Shown piece after piece: positions 8,701 through 17,497 of a stretch of DNA of 64,000 nt. The stretch's first letter is position 1. Each line of letters begins with the position of its first letter. This stretch comes from JAEUMG01 sp046349315 (GTDB taxonomy: Bacteria; Pseudomonadota; Alphaproteobacteria; Rhizobiales; Aestuariivirgaceae): contig JAXMCQ010000017.1 in assembly GCA_046349315.1 (NCBI GenBank), positions 62,001 to 126,000 of the forward strand. Direction: 5' to 3'. The notes under the pieces are model-generated. The model searched no databases. It saw only the letters and a list, made by a program, of their open reading frames with translations, and was not told where the DNA came from. The position numbers and the translations under genes were made by a program.

Positions 8701-9360
8701 ATGGCACTTCAGCTTGGCGACGTCGCGCCTGATTTCGAGGCCGACACCACAGAAGGTCGCATCAAATTTCACGACTATATCGGCAATTCCTGGGTGGTCT
8801 TCTTCTCGCACCCAAAGGACTTTACGCCGGTTTGCACAACCGAGCTCGGCTATATGGCCAAGATCAAGCACGAGTTCGACAAGCGCAATGTGAAGCTTCT
8901 CGGCATTTCCGTCGACTCCGTCGAGGATCACAAGCGCTGGAAGAACGATATCAAGGAAGTCACCGGCGCCGATGTGACCTATCCCATGATCGGCGACAGC
9001 GAACTCGAAGTGGCAAAGCTATACGGGATGATCCATCCCAACGCGACTGGAGGGGCCAAGGGCCGTACCGCCGCCGACAATGCGACAGTCCGCAATGTCT
9101 ACGTCATCGGACCGGACAAGAAAATCAAACTCATCATCACCTATCCGATGAGCACCGGCAGAAACTTCGATGAGGTCCTGCGCGTGATCGACTCTCTCCA
9201 ACTGACCGCGACAAAATCCGTCGCGACTCCGGCGAACTGGAAACAGGGCGATGATGTGATCATCCTCGCTTCAGTCTCGGACGAGGCCGCAAAAGAGAAA
9301 TTCCCAGGCGGCTGGAAGACCTTGAAGCCCTATCTGCGCCTCGTGCCGCAGCCGAAATAG
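8701..9360 (+). CDS. 1-Cys peroxiredoxin (Prx6/AhpC-TSA family)
   Basis: A thiol peroxidase that reduces hydrogen peroxide and organic peroxides in the cytoplasm. It has 219 residues. The peroxidatic cysteine is C45 in the motif FTPVCTTE, with T42 and P43 at the expected places. There is no other cysteine in the protein, so it is a strict 1-Cys type needing an external thiol. The C-terminal 1-cysPrx domain ends with GGWKTLKPYLRL. The start is set by AAAGGAGGT a few bases upstream of ATG 8701; an in-frame reading from 8638 is not credible. A strong intrinsic terminator follows 27 bp after the stop. Confidence 0.95.
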   Translation: MALQLGDVAPDFEADTTEGRIKFHDYIGNSWVVFFSHPKDFTPVCTTELGYMAKIKHEFDKRNVKLLGISVDSVEDHKRWKNDIKEVTGADVTYPMIGDSELEVAKLYGMIHPNATGGAKGRTAADNATVRNVYVIGPDKKIKLIITYPMSTGRNFDEVLRVIDSLQLTATKSVATPANWKQGDDVIILASVSDEAAKEKFPGGWKTLKPYLRLVPQPK

Positions 9361-9387
9361 CCGCAAGACCGCGAGCACGGGTTCATG

Positions 9388-9419
9388 GCCCCGTCGCAGC
9401 AATGCGGCGGGGCTTTCTT
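9388..9419 (+). terminator. Intrinsic terminator after the peroxiredoxin gene
   Basis: An 11-bp stem (9388-9398 with 9403-9413, one G-T wobble), a GCAA tetraloop and the tail TTTCTT. It begins 27 bp past the peroxiredoxin stop. Because it sits across a possible earlier ATG of the next gene (9385), it argues that the next gene starts at 9442. Confidence 0.9.
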
Positions 9420-9441
9420 CATTGGGGCAACTGGAAGTCTG

Positions 9442-10083
9442 ATGCAGCATAGTTTTTCCGTTGCCAGCTTTGTCGCACGATGGTCGAGTTCGCCCTTCGC
9501 GCATATCAACGAAGATGCGTGGCGGATCACAACCAAGGCCGAAGCGCATATTCGGGCGGCAATCAAGGAATTGAGCGGCGAATTCACTATCAACGATGAA
9601 ATAGCCGTTCATCGTACAGCTGAGATCGAGCGGGGCGCAGTCATCAAGGCGCCGGCGATCATTGGGCAACGCTGCTTTGTCGCTGCCGCTGCATATCTGC
9701 GCGGAGGTACCTACCTGGACAATGATTGCATCGTCGGGCCGGGCTCCGAGTTAAAGACAAGCTTCATGTTCAAGGGCGCAAAGCTTGCTCATCTCAATTT
9801 TGTCGGCGATTCGATCCTTGGCCAAGGCGTAAATGTCGAGGCGGGCGCGATCATCGCCAATTACCGTAACGAGTTCGCCATCAAGAGCATCCGGTTCCGA
9901 TTTGAAGGCCACACCATCGAGACCGGCGTAGAAAAGTTTGGCGCGCTTATCGGCGATGATTGCCGGATAGGGGCCAATGCCGTGATCGCGCCGGGAGCTG
10001 TCCTCATGCCAGGTACAAAGGTCGCTCGATTGTCGCTTTTCGATCTATATCCGGTCGACGACGAACCGGGCTCGCGCTTCTAG
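9442..10083 (+). CDS. Left-handed beta-helix (hexapeptide-repeat) protein
   Basis: A 213-residue protein. An N-terminal segment of about 50 residues leads into hexapeptide repeats (I/V-G-x-x-x-x), such as IERGAVIKAPAIIGQ, LGQGVNVEAGAIIANY and IGANAVIAPGAVLMPG. This is the fold of the C-terminal halves of sugar-nucleotidyltransferases (GlmU-like) and of acyltransferases. No nucleotidyltransferase domain is present, so it is a stand-alone helix protein whose substrate is unknown. The ATG at 9442 is preferred over 9385 because the earlier codon lies in the upstream terminator and GGAAGT precedes 9442. The stop is 10 bp from the convergent ntrX stop. Confidence 0.7.
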   Translation: MQHSFSVASFVARWSSSPFAHINEDAWRITTKAEAHIRAAIKELSGEFTINDEIAVHRTAEIERGAVIKAPAIIGQRCFVAAAAYLRGGTYLDNDCIVGPGSELKTSFMFKGAKLAHLNFVGDSILGQGVNVEAGAIIANYRNEFAIKSIRFRFEGHTIETGVEKFGALIGDDCRIGANAVIAPGAVLMPGTKVARLSLFDLYPVDDEPGSRF

Positions 10084-10093
10084 GCGCAATGAT

Positions 10094-11488
10094 CTAGGCA
10101 GCCTCGTCGGCATCGCCACGCGAGGTCAGGCCGAGAAGCTTGATCTTGCGATGAAGTGCCGAGCGCTCCATGCCAACGAAATTGGCTGTGCGCGAAATAT
10201 TACCGCCGAAGCGCGAAAGTTGAGCGGCAAGGTAGTCTCGCTCAAAGGCCTCGCGCGCCTCGCGCAATGGCATTGCCAAGAGATGCTCTCCGCCAAATCC
10301 GTTTCCGGTTCCCGTCGAGGACGTACCCACGTCGTGCGGAAGGGTCGATGCAGTAATCGGGCTCGAAGGATCGCCACCGGCCAGAATCATAATCCGCTCC
10401 ACATTGTTGCGAAGCTGACGAACATTTCCCGGCCAGTCATGGGTTTGCAGCACGGCGGTGGCGTCTTCCGCGAGCTTTCGCGCCGGCTGCCCGGACGCAA
10501 GTGAAAAGGCGCGGCCAAAATGCTCTATCAATTCCGGAATATCCTCGCGGCGCTCCGACAGCGCCGGCACGCGCACGGGCACGACGCTCAAACGGTGAAA
10601 CAAATCTTCGCGGAACTTGCCGGCAGTAATGAGCGGAACCAGATCGCGGCTCGTCGACGACACAATACGCACATCGACCTTGACCTTCTTTGCACCCCCG
10701 ACGCGCTGGAATGTCTGATCTACGAGGACACGCAGGACTTTGCCTTGCGTCTCGAGTGGCATGTCAGCAACCTCATCAATATAGAGAGTTCCACCATGCG
10801 CTTCCTCAAGCGCACCAACGCGCAGCATTCCGCCGCCGGTATCTTCGGTGCCAAAGAGTTCTTCTTCCATGCGCTCCGGCTCGAGCGTGGCCGCCGGCAG
10901 GATGACGAACGGCCCCTCAACACGAAGCGACATCGCATGCAGCGTTCGCGCAGCGAGTTCTTTACCGGAACCCATGGGACCCGAGATGAGGACGCGGCTG
11001 TTCGCCGGCGCCACCTTCTTGAGCGTCTGCCGCAACTGACGCATCGCGGCCGAATTGCCAAGAAGCTCCGCCTCCGTGCCTGCACGGCCCTTGAGTTCCT
11101 CATTCTCACGCTTGAGTCGCGAGGTCTCGAGCGCACGACCCACGACCAGGATGAGCCGGTCCGCTTTGAACGGCTTCTCGATGTAATCATAGGCACCGCG
11201 CCGGATTGCGGAGACCGCGGTCTCAATATTGCCGTGACCCGATATGATTACGACCGGCAATTCGGGGTGCTTCTCCTTGATCGCATTGAGAAGATCGAGC
11301 CCATCGAGCCTGGAGCCTTGCAGCCAGATATCGAGGATGACAAGCGACGGCCGCCGATCCGCGATCGACATCAGCGCCGCATCGGAATTATGCGCAAGCC
11401 GCGTCTCGTAGCCTTCGTCCTGGAGAATACCGGCGATCAATTCTCGGATGTCTGCTTCATCGTCGACGACTAGGATATCTGCTGACAT
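10094..11488 (-). CDS. ntrX: Nitrogen-regulation response regulator NtrX
   Basis: Cytoplasmic response regulator of the NtrY/NtrX pair, which links nitrogen, redox and envelope control in alphaproteobacteria. At 464 residues it has a receiver domain (phospho-acceptor D53), an AAA+ domain with Walker A at 170-177 (GPMGSGKE), Walker B in LYIDEV, and a C-terminal Fis-type helix-turn-helix. The GAFTGA loop that contacts sigma-54 is missing: the region near residues 213-220 reads GTEDTGGG. This is a known trait of many alphaproteobacterial NtrX proteins and suggests it does not act as a classical sigma-54 activator. It is the last gene of the five-gene operon, 14 bp after ntrY. Confidence 0.94.
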   Translation of the reverse strand: MSADILVVDDEADIRELIAGILQDEGYETRLAHNSDAALMSIADRRPSLVILDIWLQGSRLDGLDLLNAIKEKHPELPVVIISGHGNIETAVSAIRRGAYDYIEKPFKADRLILVVGRALETSRLKRENEELKGRAGTEAELLGNSAAMRQLRQTLKKVAPANSRVLISGPMGSGKELAARTLHAMSLRVEGPFVILPAATLEPERMEEELFGTEDTGGGMLRVGALEEAHGGTLYIDEVADMPLETQGKVLRVLVDQTFQRVGGAKKVKVDVRIVSSTSRDLVPLITAGKFREDLFHRLSVVPVRVPALSERREDIPELIEHFGRAFSLASGQPARKLAEDATAVLQTHDWPGNVRQLRNNVERIMILAGGDPSSPITASTLPHDVGTSSTGTGNGFGGEHLLAMPLREAREAFERDYLAAQLSRFGGNISRTANFVGMERSALHRKIKLLGLTSRGDADEAA

Positions 11489-11502
11489 GTAACGCTCCGG
11501 CC

Positions 11503-13779
11503 TCAGGCGGTTTCGGCAAGTTGCGTGGCGGGAATAGGTTCGAAATAAAGCGTGATGCGCGCACCGAGCCCGCCGGCAAAATCATCCGGGGAATCTTCGA
11601 GAACGATGCGGCCGCGATGCTCTTCCATAATGCGCTTGACGATCGCAAGACCGAGCCCCGTCCCCTTTTCCCGCGTCGTCATATAGGGTTCAGTCAATCT
11701 ATGCCGGTTTTCCTTGGGCAGCCCGACGCCGTTATCAGTGACCCGAATGAATGGCGTATCATTCTCTATCGAAGCCTCAACGACAATTCGCCCGGCCGGT
11801 TCCTGCTGCGTGCTTTGGCGCGCATCAATAGCTTCGCGCGCGTTCTTCACAAGATTCGTCACTGCCTGCGTAACAAGGCGGCGGTCGAAGGGGAAAATCA
11901 ACGGCTTGTCGTCAGTTTCGACATCGATGGTCACGTCCGCCGAGGACACCCGCTGCAGGACCGTTGCCTCTCTCACGACGCCCGCCAAGTCCTGAACCTC
12001 GAGCACAGCACTGGGCATGCGCGCGAAGGACGAGAACTCATCGACCATGCGGCCAATATCGCCGACCTGCCTGATGATCGTCTCCGTGCACTGCTCGAAA
12101 ACCTGCTTGTCGGTCTGAATCTCGCGACCGTATTTTCGACGCAGGCGCTCTGCGGAGAGCTGGATCGGCGTCAGCGGATTTTTGATCTCATGTGCAATGC
12201 GGCGTGCAATATCGGCCCATGCCGAATTACGCTGCGCTGACACGAGTTCGGTAATGTCGTCGAATGTCACAACATGGCCATGCTCGGCATCTTCCGAGCT
12301 TTCCGTCGTGACCCGTACGATGAAGCTGCGATCCTTCTTGGCAGAGCGGACATTGACCTGGCCTTCGGCGGATCCCGAAGCCCTCACCGCCGCCTGGTCG
12401 AGCACAGGGACGAAATCTGGCAAGGTTTCGACCAGGGTTTTTCCGACCAGGTCTTCGGCGTTCTTCGAAAGGAGCGTCGTTGCAGAGCGGTTCACCATCG
12501 AAATCCGCCCCTCTGGATCAAGACCCAGCACGCCGGCGCTGACACCCGACAGCATCGCCTCGGTGAAACGGCGGCGTTCGTCGAGCTGTTGGTTGGTGCT
12601 GACCAGTTCGTTGCGCTGCTCTTTCAACTGCTCGGTCATCCGGTTGAAGGTCTGGCCCAGCGTCGTGAGGTCGCCCGGCCCCTCGACCACCGCCACCTTG
12701 GCATCGAGATTGCCGCGCGACACTTCTCGTGCCGCATCAAGCAGACGGACGATCGGTGCGACGAGGCGATCGGAGAACCATAACCCGAGCCATACCGCGG
12801 CGAGAAGGAAGATCAGCGATACACCGGCATACATCAACGCGAAGGTCACCTGCACGCCGACGCGCTGTTCGAGAAGCTGATCATACTCGGCCTTGGCGGC
12901 GCGCGTCTTCGCCAACTGCTCAAGCACGGAAGGGTTGAGCGTGCGATAGACATAGAGATAGTGCGACGGGAAATTCTGCAGCTTGATCAGCGCGCGCACC
13001 ACATTGCCGCCCTCGCGCGGCGGAATGACCACAAGCTCTCCCTTGTCCGCCAGGTCGATCATCTCCTTGGTCGGCGGAATGAAGGTGATGCGGTTATTCG
13101 CGGTCACATTGGCGTCGACCCGCTTGAGGCTCACATCGAAGACGAAAACGCCGACCAGGCCGCGCAAGACCGCATGGCGCGCGACGCGCTTGACGAAATT
13201 CTGCCGGTCATTGTCGAACATCTCCTTCTGCTGATTGAGGTCGGCGGAGATGGTGGCGACGTCGCCCCGGGCGGTTTCGGCGTGGTCCTTGATATAGGCC
13301 TCGGCAACCTGCGTGGCGGTATCGACGATCGAGCGTGTCCGCTCCGAGAACCAGGCGTCGAGACCGCGATTGAGCGTGACCGCCGCAAACGCCGCGACGA
13401 TCAAGGCCGGCAGAACCGCGATGAGGCTGAACAGGGCAACGAGCCTGATATGCAGACCCGCGCCGGCGGTCTTGCGGCGCTTGGCGACAACCAGCCCCCA
13501 GATCTGCCAGACGATCATGCCGAGCATGATTACGACCAGCACGAGATTGACGCTGAGGAGCGCGCGGATGACTTGGGCGGTAGGCTTAACGGGGGTAAGG
13601 CCGGTCAGGATGGCGTAAGTCGCAAGGCCCACAGCGATGGCCAAGCATACAATGAATATGCCGATCCATGCGTGAATGCGGCTTACCGGGCGGACCGGCT
13701 GGCCTGTCGATAGTGCCTGAAGCATTACGCCCCGATTTTGAGCAAGACTGTTGCCAGAAATCAACAATGATCGTGGCAT
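11503..13779 (-). CDS. ntrY: Sensor histidine kinase NtrY
   Basis: Inner-membrane sensor kinase of NtrX, 758 residues. Three N-terminal membrane helices (about 35-130) precede a large extracytoplasmic region, and a further helix lies near 310-330. Then come HAMP, PAS and HisKA domains (phosphorylated H530 in AHEIKNPLTP) and an HATPase domain with NLVKNAREAI, DNGVGLP and GTGLGLAI. The order matches NtrY of Azorhizobium and Brucella. ATG 13779 gives the longest product. An in-frame ATG at 13725, preceded by GGGGCGTA, has a better ribosome site and may be the true start. The gap from ntrC is 11 bp. Confidence 0.95.
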   Translation of the reverse strand: MPRSLLISGNSLAQNRGVMLQALSTGQPVRPVSRIHAWIGIFIVCLAIAVGLATYAILTGLTPVKPTAQVIRALLSVNLVLVVIMLGMIVWQIWGLVVAKRRKTAGAGLHIRLVALFSLIAVLPALIVAAFAAVTLNRGLDAWFSERTRSIVDTATQVAEAYIKDHAETARGDVATISADLNQQKEMFDNDRQNFVKRVARHAVLRGLVGVFVFDVSLKRVDANVTANNRITFIPPTKEMIDLADKGELVVIPPREGGNVVRALIKLQNFPSHYLYVYRTLNPSVLEQLAKTRAAKAEYDQLLEQRVGVQVTFALMYAGVSLIFLLAAVWLGLWFSDRLVAPIVRLLDAAREVSRGNLDAKVAVVEGPGDLTTLGQTFNRMTEQLKEQRNELVSTNQQLDERRRFTEAMLSGVSAGVLGLDPEGRISMVNRSATTLLSKNAEDLVGKTLVETLPDFVPVLDQAAVRASGSAEGQVNVRSAKKDRSFIVRVTTESSEDAEHGHVVTFDDITELVSAQRNSAWADIARRIAHEIKNPLTPIQLSAERLRRKYGREIQTDKQVFEQCTETIIRQVGDIGRMVDEFSSFARMPSAVLEVQDLAGVVREATVLQRVSSADVTIDVETDDKPLIFPFDRRLVTQAVTNLVKNAREAIDARQSTQQEPAGRIVVEASIENDTPFIRVTDNGVGLPKENRHRLTEPYMTTREKGTGLGLAIVKRIMEEHRGRIVLEDSPDDFAGGLGARITLYFEPIPATQLAETA

Positions 13780-13790
13780 AAATGCGACAG

Positions 13791-15227
13791 TCAGCCGCCG
13801 CGGATAACCTTTAGGTCACGCATCCTTATCTTTGAACGCAGCGTGTTGCGGTTGAGCCCGAGAAGCTCCGCCGCCTTGATCTGGTTACCCTTTGTTGCGG
13901 CGAGTGCCGCCCGGATCAAGGGGGGCTCAACAGATGCCAAAACCCGGTCATAAAGGCCGACCGGCGGCAATCCGTCTCCAAAACCCGCGAAATACCGGGC
14001 GAAATGGCCCTCGAGGAATTCGTCGAGCGTCTGCCCCGGATTGCCGCTCCCCTGCTCCGGTGCCCGCGGAGAGTCGGCCAATTCCCGCTCAATCATCGGC
14101 CCGGTGATGACTTCATCGACATGCAACGCCGCGACGCGGCGGATCAGGTTCTCAAGCTCTCGCACGTTGCCGGGCCAGTGATGCGCCTGGAGGCCTTCAA
14201 GCGCGTCCGCCGACATCTGCTTGCGCGGCAGACCGTCCCGCTCGGCTTGCGCAAGGAAGTGCCGGACGAGATCGGGGATATCCTCGCCACGTTCGCGCAA
14301 GGGCGGCAGGCGGATGGGAACGACGTTGAGACGGAAATAGAGGTCTTCGCGGAATGAATCGCGGGCGATCATCTGCTTCAGATCGCGATGCGTCGCCGTG
14401 ATGATCCGAACATTGGTCTTGATCGGCTGTGTCCCGCCGACTGTCGTGTATTCGCCTTGCTGCAGGACCCGCAGCAGCCGGGTCTGCGCCTCGAACGGCA
14501 TGTCGCCGATTTCGTCTAGAAAGAGCGTGCCCGACTCGGCCTGTTCGAAGCGGCCTGGAACGCGCTGCGTGGCGCCGGTGAAGGCCCCTTTCTCATGGCC
14601 AAAGAGTTCTGACTCGATAAGCTCGCGCGGGATGGCGGCCATATTGACGGCAACGAAAGGGCCCCGCCGGCGGCGGCCGTAATCATGAATGGCGCGCGCC
14701 ACCAGTTCCTTGCCGGTGCCGGATTCACCTTCGATAATCACCGTCAGATCGGTCTGGGTGAGCCGCGCGATGATTCGGTAGATATCCTGCATCACCGAAG
14801 ACCGGCCGATGATCGGCAATTGCTCCGGCGAGGACGCTGGCGCCGCCGGGGCTGGCCGTGCGGCCTGGTCAAGCGCGCGACCGACGAGCTCGACGAGGAC
14901 GTTCAGGTCAAAGGGCTTCGGCAGATAGTCATAGGCGCCGCGTTCCGCCGCCGTGATCGCCGTCATGATCGTGTTCTTGGCGCTCATGACGATGACTGGC
15001 AGGCTCGGCCTGATCTTCTTGATGCGCGGCAGGACGTCGAAAGCGTTTTCGTCCGGCAGCACGACATCGGTCACGACGACATCGCCCTGCCCCTCGGCGA
15101 CCCAATGCCACAAGCTCGACGCCGTGCTTGTTGCCCGGACATTGTAGCCGGCCCGGCTAATGGCCTGCGACAGCACGGTTCGGATTGCCGCGTCATCGTC
15201 AGCGATGAGCACCGTTCGCACGCTCAT
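13791..15227 (-). CDS. ntrC: Nitrogen-regulation protein NtrC (sigma-54 activator)
   Basis: DNA-binding response regulator phosphorylated by NtrB under nitrogen limitation. It activates sigma-54 promoters of nitrogen-assimilation genes. It has 478 residues: receiver domain with D54, AAA+ domain with Walker A GESGTGKE at 167-174, an intact sigma-54 contact loop GAFTGA at 214-219 and a GTLFLDEIGD Walker B. A C-terminal Fis-type HTH ends near NRNTLRSKIR. The start codon overlaps the ntrB stop by four bases, so the two are translationally coupled. Confidence 0.97.
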   Translation of the reverse strand: MSVRTVLIADDDAAIRTVLSQAISRAGYNVRATSTASSLWHWVAEGQGDVVVTDVVLPDENAFDVLPRIKKIRPSLPVIVMSAKNTIMTAITAAERGAYDYLPKPFDLNVLVELVGRALDQAARPAPAAPASSPEQLPIIGRSSVMQDIYRIIARLTQTDLTVIIEGESGTGKELVARAIHDYGRRRRGPFVAVNMAAIPRELIESELFGHEKGAFTGATQRVPGRFEQAESGTLFLDEIGDMPFEAQTRLLRVLQQGEYTTVGGTQPIKTNVRIITATHRDLKQMIARDSFREDLYFRLNVVPIRLPPLRERGEDIPDLVRHFLAQAERDGLPRKQMSADALEGLQAHHWPGNVRELENLIRRVAALHVDEVITGPMIERELADSPRAPEQGSGNPGQTLDEFLEGHFARYFAGFGDGLPPVGLYDRVLASVEPPLIRAALAATKGNQIKAAELLGLNRNTLRSKIRMRDLKVIRGG

Positions 15228-16372
15228 GAAACGGTCTCCGTTTCGGCAATATCAACAGGACTGCGCAAGACCGGCAGCAGGATACGAAACGTCGTGCCGC
15301 GATCGCGCGGGAAGCTCTCGACCACCCCGCCATGATCCTGGACGATCTTGGCAACCAGGGCGAGGCCAAGGCCGCGACCTCCGGATTTGGTCGTGACAAA
15401 GGGATCGAAAATATGCGGCCGCACATCCTCCGGAATACCAGAGCCGGTGTCGTGAACGCAGACTTCAAGTGGCAGCGAAATCCGGTCGCTGGAACTCGAA
15501 ACGGAAAGCTTCATTCCTGGCCGGAACGCAGTCGAGAGTGTGATTTCCCCCGCCTGGCCTGTCGACTCGATTGCTTCCACGGCGTTTTTGACGAGGTTCA
15601 CAAAGATCTGGATTAGCTGATCGCGATTGCCGAGCAATGGCGGCAATGACGGATCGTACTCCTCCCTGATCGTGACGGGATGCGAGAGTCCGGCTTCCAC
15701 AAGCGATTTCACATGCGCGAGCACCACATGGATGTTCACTGGCTTTCGTTCCGGCGGCCGCTCATCCGAGAACACTTCCATTTGGTCGACAAGATCGCGA
15801 ATGCGATCTGTCTCGCTGCAGATCAGTCGAGTCAGCGCGCGATCGTCGCTCCCCAGCGCCGGCTCGAGCAATTGCGCGGCGCCGCGGATGCCGGCCAACG
15901 GATTCTTGATCTCGTGAGCGAGCATCGAAGCCATGCCTGAGACAGACCGCGCCGCACCGCGATGGGTCAGTTGCCGATCGATCTTGTGCGCCATGGAACG
16001 CGTCAGCAGCATGACGACAACAAAGGACGGATTATCTGAAATACTGGTCGCCTGCAGATCGACCGACCTCTCTCCGCCGGTTCGGGGGGTGCCGACATTG
16101 ACCGCGTATTTCGTGACAATGCCGCCGGCAAGGCGGACTTGGGCTACAGCCTCTCGCAACGGGCTCGAACTGTGCACCAGATCGGTCAGCCGGCAGCGCA
16201 CCAATGTCGCGCTGCTCGCCTGGAAGAAATCCTCCGCCCCCGAATTCACAAATCGTATCCGGTCATCGGCATCGACCACGAGCACCGCATCGGGCAAGGC
16301 ATCGAGAATCGCCGTAGCGCCGGGAAGCTCGGCCATATTGTGTTCTGTGGCCAGCGCTGGATTACTCATCAT
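15224..16372 (-). CDS. ntrB: Nitrogen-regulation sensor kinase NtrB
   Basis: Soluble two-component histidine kinase/phosphatase that reads nitrogen status through PII and controls NtrC. It has 382 residues: PAS domain (about 20-125), HisKA domain with H153 in MLAHEIKNPLAG, and an HATPase domain with NLVKNAVEAI, VHDTGSGIP and GRGLGLALV. No membrane segment is seen, as expected. The start overlaps the dusB stop (TGATG), and the stop overlaps the ntrC start (ATGA). Translation of dusB, ntrB and ntrC is therefore probably coupled. Confidence 0.96.
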   Translation of the reverse strand: MMSNPALATEHNMAELPGATAILDALPDAVLVVDADDRIRFVNSGAEDFFQASSATLVRCRLTDLVHSSSPLREAVAQVRLAGGIVTKYAVNVGTPRTGGERSVDLQATSISDNPSFVVVMLLTRSMAHKIDRQLTHRGAARSVSGMASMLAHEIKNPLAGIRGAAQLLEPALGSDDRALTRLICSETDRIRDLVDQMEVFSDERPPERKPVNIHVVLAHVKSLVEAGLSHPVTIREEYDPSLPPLLGNRDQLIQIFVNLVKNAVEAIESTGQAGEITLSTAFRPGMKLSVSSSSDRISLPLEVCVHDTGSGIPEDVRPHIFDPFVTTKSGGRGLGLALVAKIVQDHGGVVESFPRDRGTTFRILLPVLRSPVDIAETETVS

Positions 16373-17388
16373 CAGGCCGCCATCAATTCTTGTTCTCCAG
16401 CGGTCGCGTAGAGATCGCGCAAACAGCGCAGCACCACATCCGCCTGCGCTGCGACCATCAACTGTCGCCGCTGATCAACCGCTCGCTCGGCTGAGACGAG
16501 CCTTCGCTCAATGATGCGATCGACAGCCCATCCCAAGTGCTTGCGAGCGATGCGCTGTCCCTTCTCCGTGCCGTAGTGCGTGAGAATGTCCAGATGCTGC
16601 TCGATAATAAGCTCACATTCCTGGGCCAGTGACGGCTCCGCCTGTCCCTGTGATGGATTAAGCTGATGAGCGATGACAGCCGGCCACCACGGCCTTCCAT
16701 TGGCCCCACGCCCGATCATCACGCCATCGGCGCCGGAAAGCGCAAGCGCACGACGCGCATCGTGAGCGGTTATGATGTCGCCATTGACGATGAGCGGGAC
16801 AGAAACCGCTTCTCTCACACGTCGCACCGCGGACCAATCCGCAGTCCCGCCATAAAATTGGCAGCGCGTACGACCGTGAATTGTAACCATCGAAACGCCG
16901 ATTGCTTCTGCGCGGCGTGCCAGTTCAGGCGCGTTGATCGAATTCGAATCCCAACCAAGTCTCATCTTCAGCGATACGGGCTTTGAAGTTCCCGCGATCG
17001 TCGCTTCGATCAGCGACGAGGCATGATCGAGATCGCGCATCAAAGCCGAACCCGAGAGACCGCCTGTCACCTGCCGTGCCGGACAGCCCATGTTAATGTC
17101 GATGAGATCGGCGCCGAGATCTTCCGCGACTTTCGCTGCTTCCTTCATCCAGCGGGCTTCGCGCCCGGCAAGCTGGATGGCCAGCGGCGCAACGCGACTA
17201 GCACCTGCCGCGCGCCGCAGCATATCCGAACGCGCCTTGACCAGTTCCTCGCTTGCCACCATCTCGGATACGACCAAGCCGGCGCCGTGGCGGTGCGCCG
17301 CAACGCGAAATGGGCCGTCTGAAACACCCGACATCGGCGCAAGGAAAACCGGATTGGCGAGGTGCAATTTGCCGATGCTTATGCCCAT
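16372..17388 (-). CDS. dusB: tRNA-dihydrouridine synthase (NifR3/DusB)
   Basis: FMN-dependent enzyme that reduces uridine to dihydrouridine in the tRNA D-loop. It has 338 residues, with the FMN-binding TIM barrel starting at LANPVFLAPMSGVSD. The catalytic cysteine is C102 in DINMGCPARQ. GWDS, TIHGRTRCQFY and NGDI blocks follow, and a short helical C-terminal domain ends the protein. It is first in the nifR3-ntrB-ntrC-ntrY-ntrX operon, an arrangement long known in Rhodobacter, Azospirillum and rhizobia. The gene is divergent from ispDF, with a 109-bp spacer that should hold both promoters. Confidence 0.95.
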   Translation of the reverse strand: MGISIGKLHLANPVFLAPMSGVSDGPFRVAAHRHGAGLVVSEMVASEELVKARSDMLRRAAGASRVAPLAIQLAGREARWMKEAAKVAEDLGADLIDINMGCPARQVTGGLSGSALMRDLDHASSLIEATIAGTSKPVSLKMRLGWDSNSINAPELARRAEAIGVSMVTIHGRTRCQFYGGTADWSAVRRVREAVSVPLIVNGDIITAHDARRALALSGADGVMIGRGANGRPWWPAVIAHQLNPSQGQAEPSLAQECELIIEQHLDILTHYGTEKGQRIARKHLGWAVDRIIERRLVSAERAVDQRRQLMVAAQADVVLRCLRDLYATAGEQELMAA

Positions 17389-17497
17389 ATTTTAGGCAAA
17401 CCGTCCGTCTGATTGTATTTTATGCACCCTACTCGCTTCGGCAATTGCGTCAAGCCACTTCCTTGCCGCCGCGCTTGCGCACTGTTAGAGGCGGCAT

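Noticed and set aside
9385..9441. Earlier ATG for the hexapeptide-repeat protein
   Set aside because: It lies just before and within a strong intrinsic terminator of the upstream gene. The ATG at 9442 has a ribosome site.
10520..11473. A 317-codon open frame on the plus strand
   Set aside because: It is entirely antisense to ntrX, has low-complexity Arg/His/Asp-rich content, no ribosome site and no recognisable domain. It is a product of high GC content.
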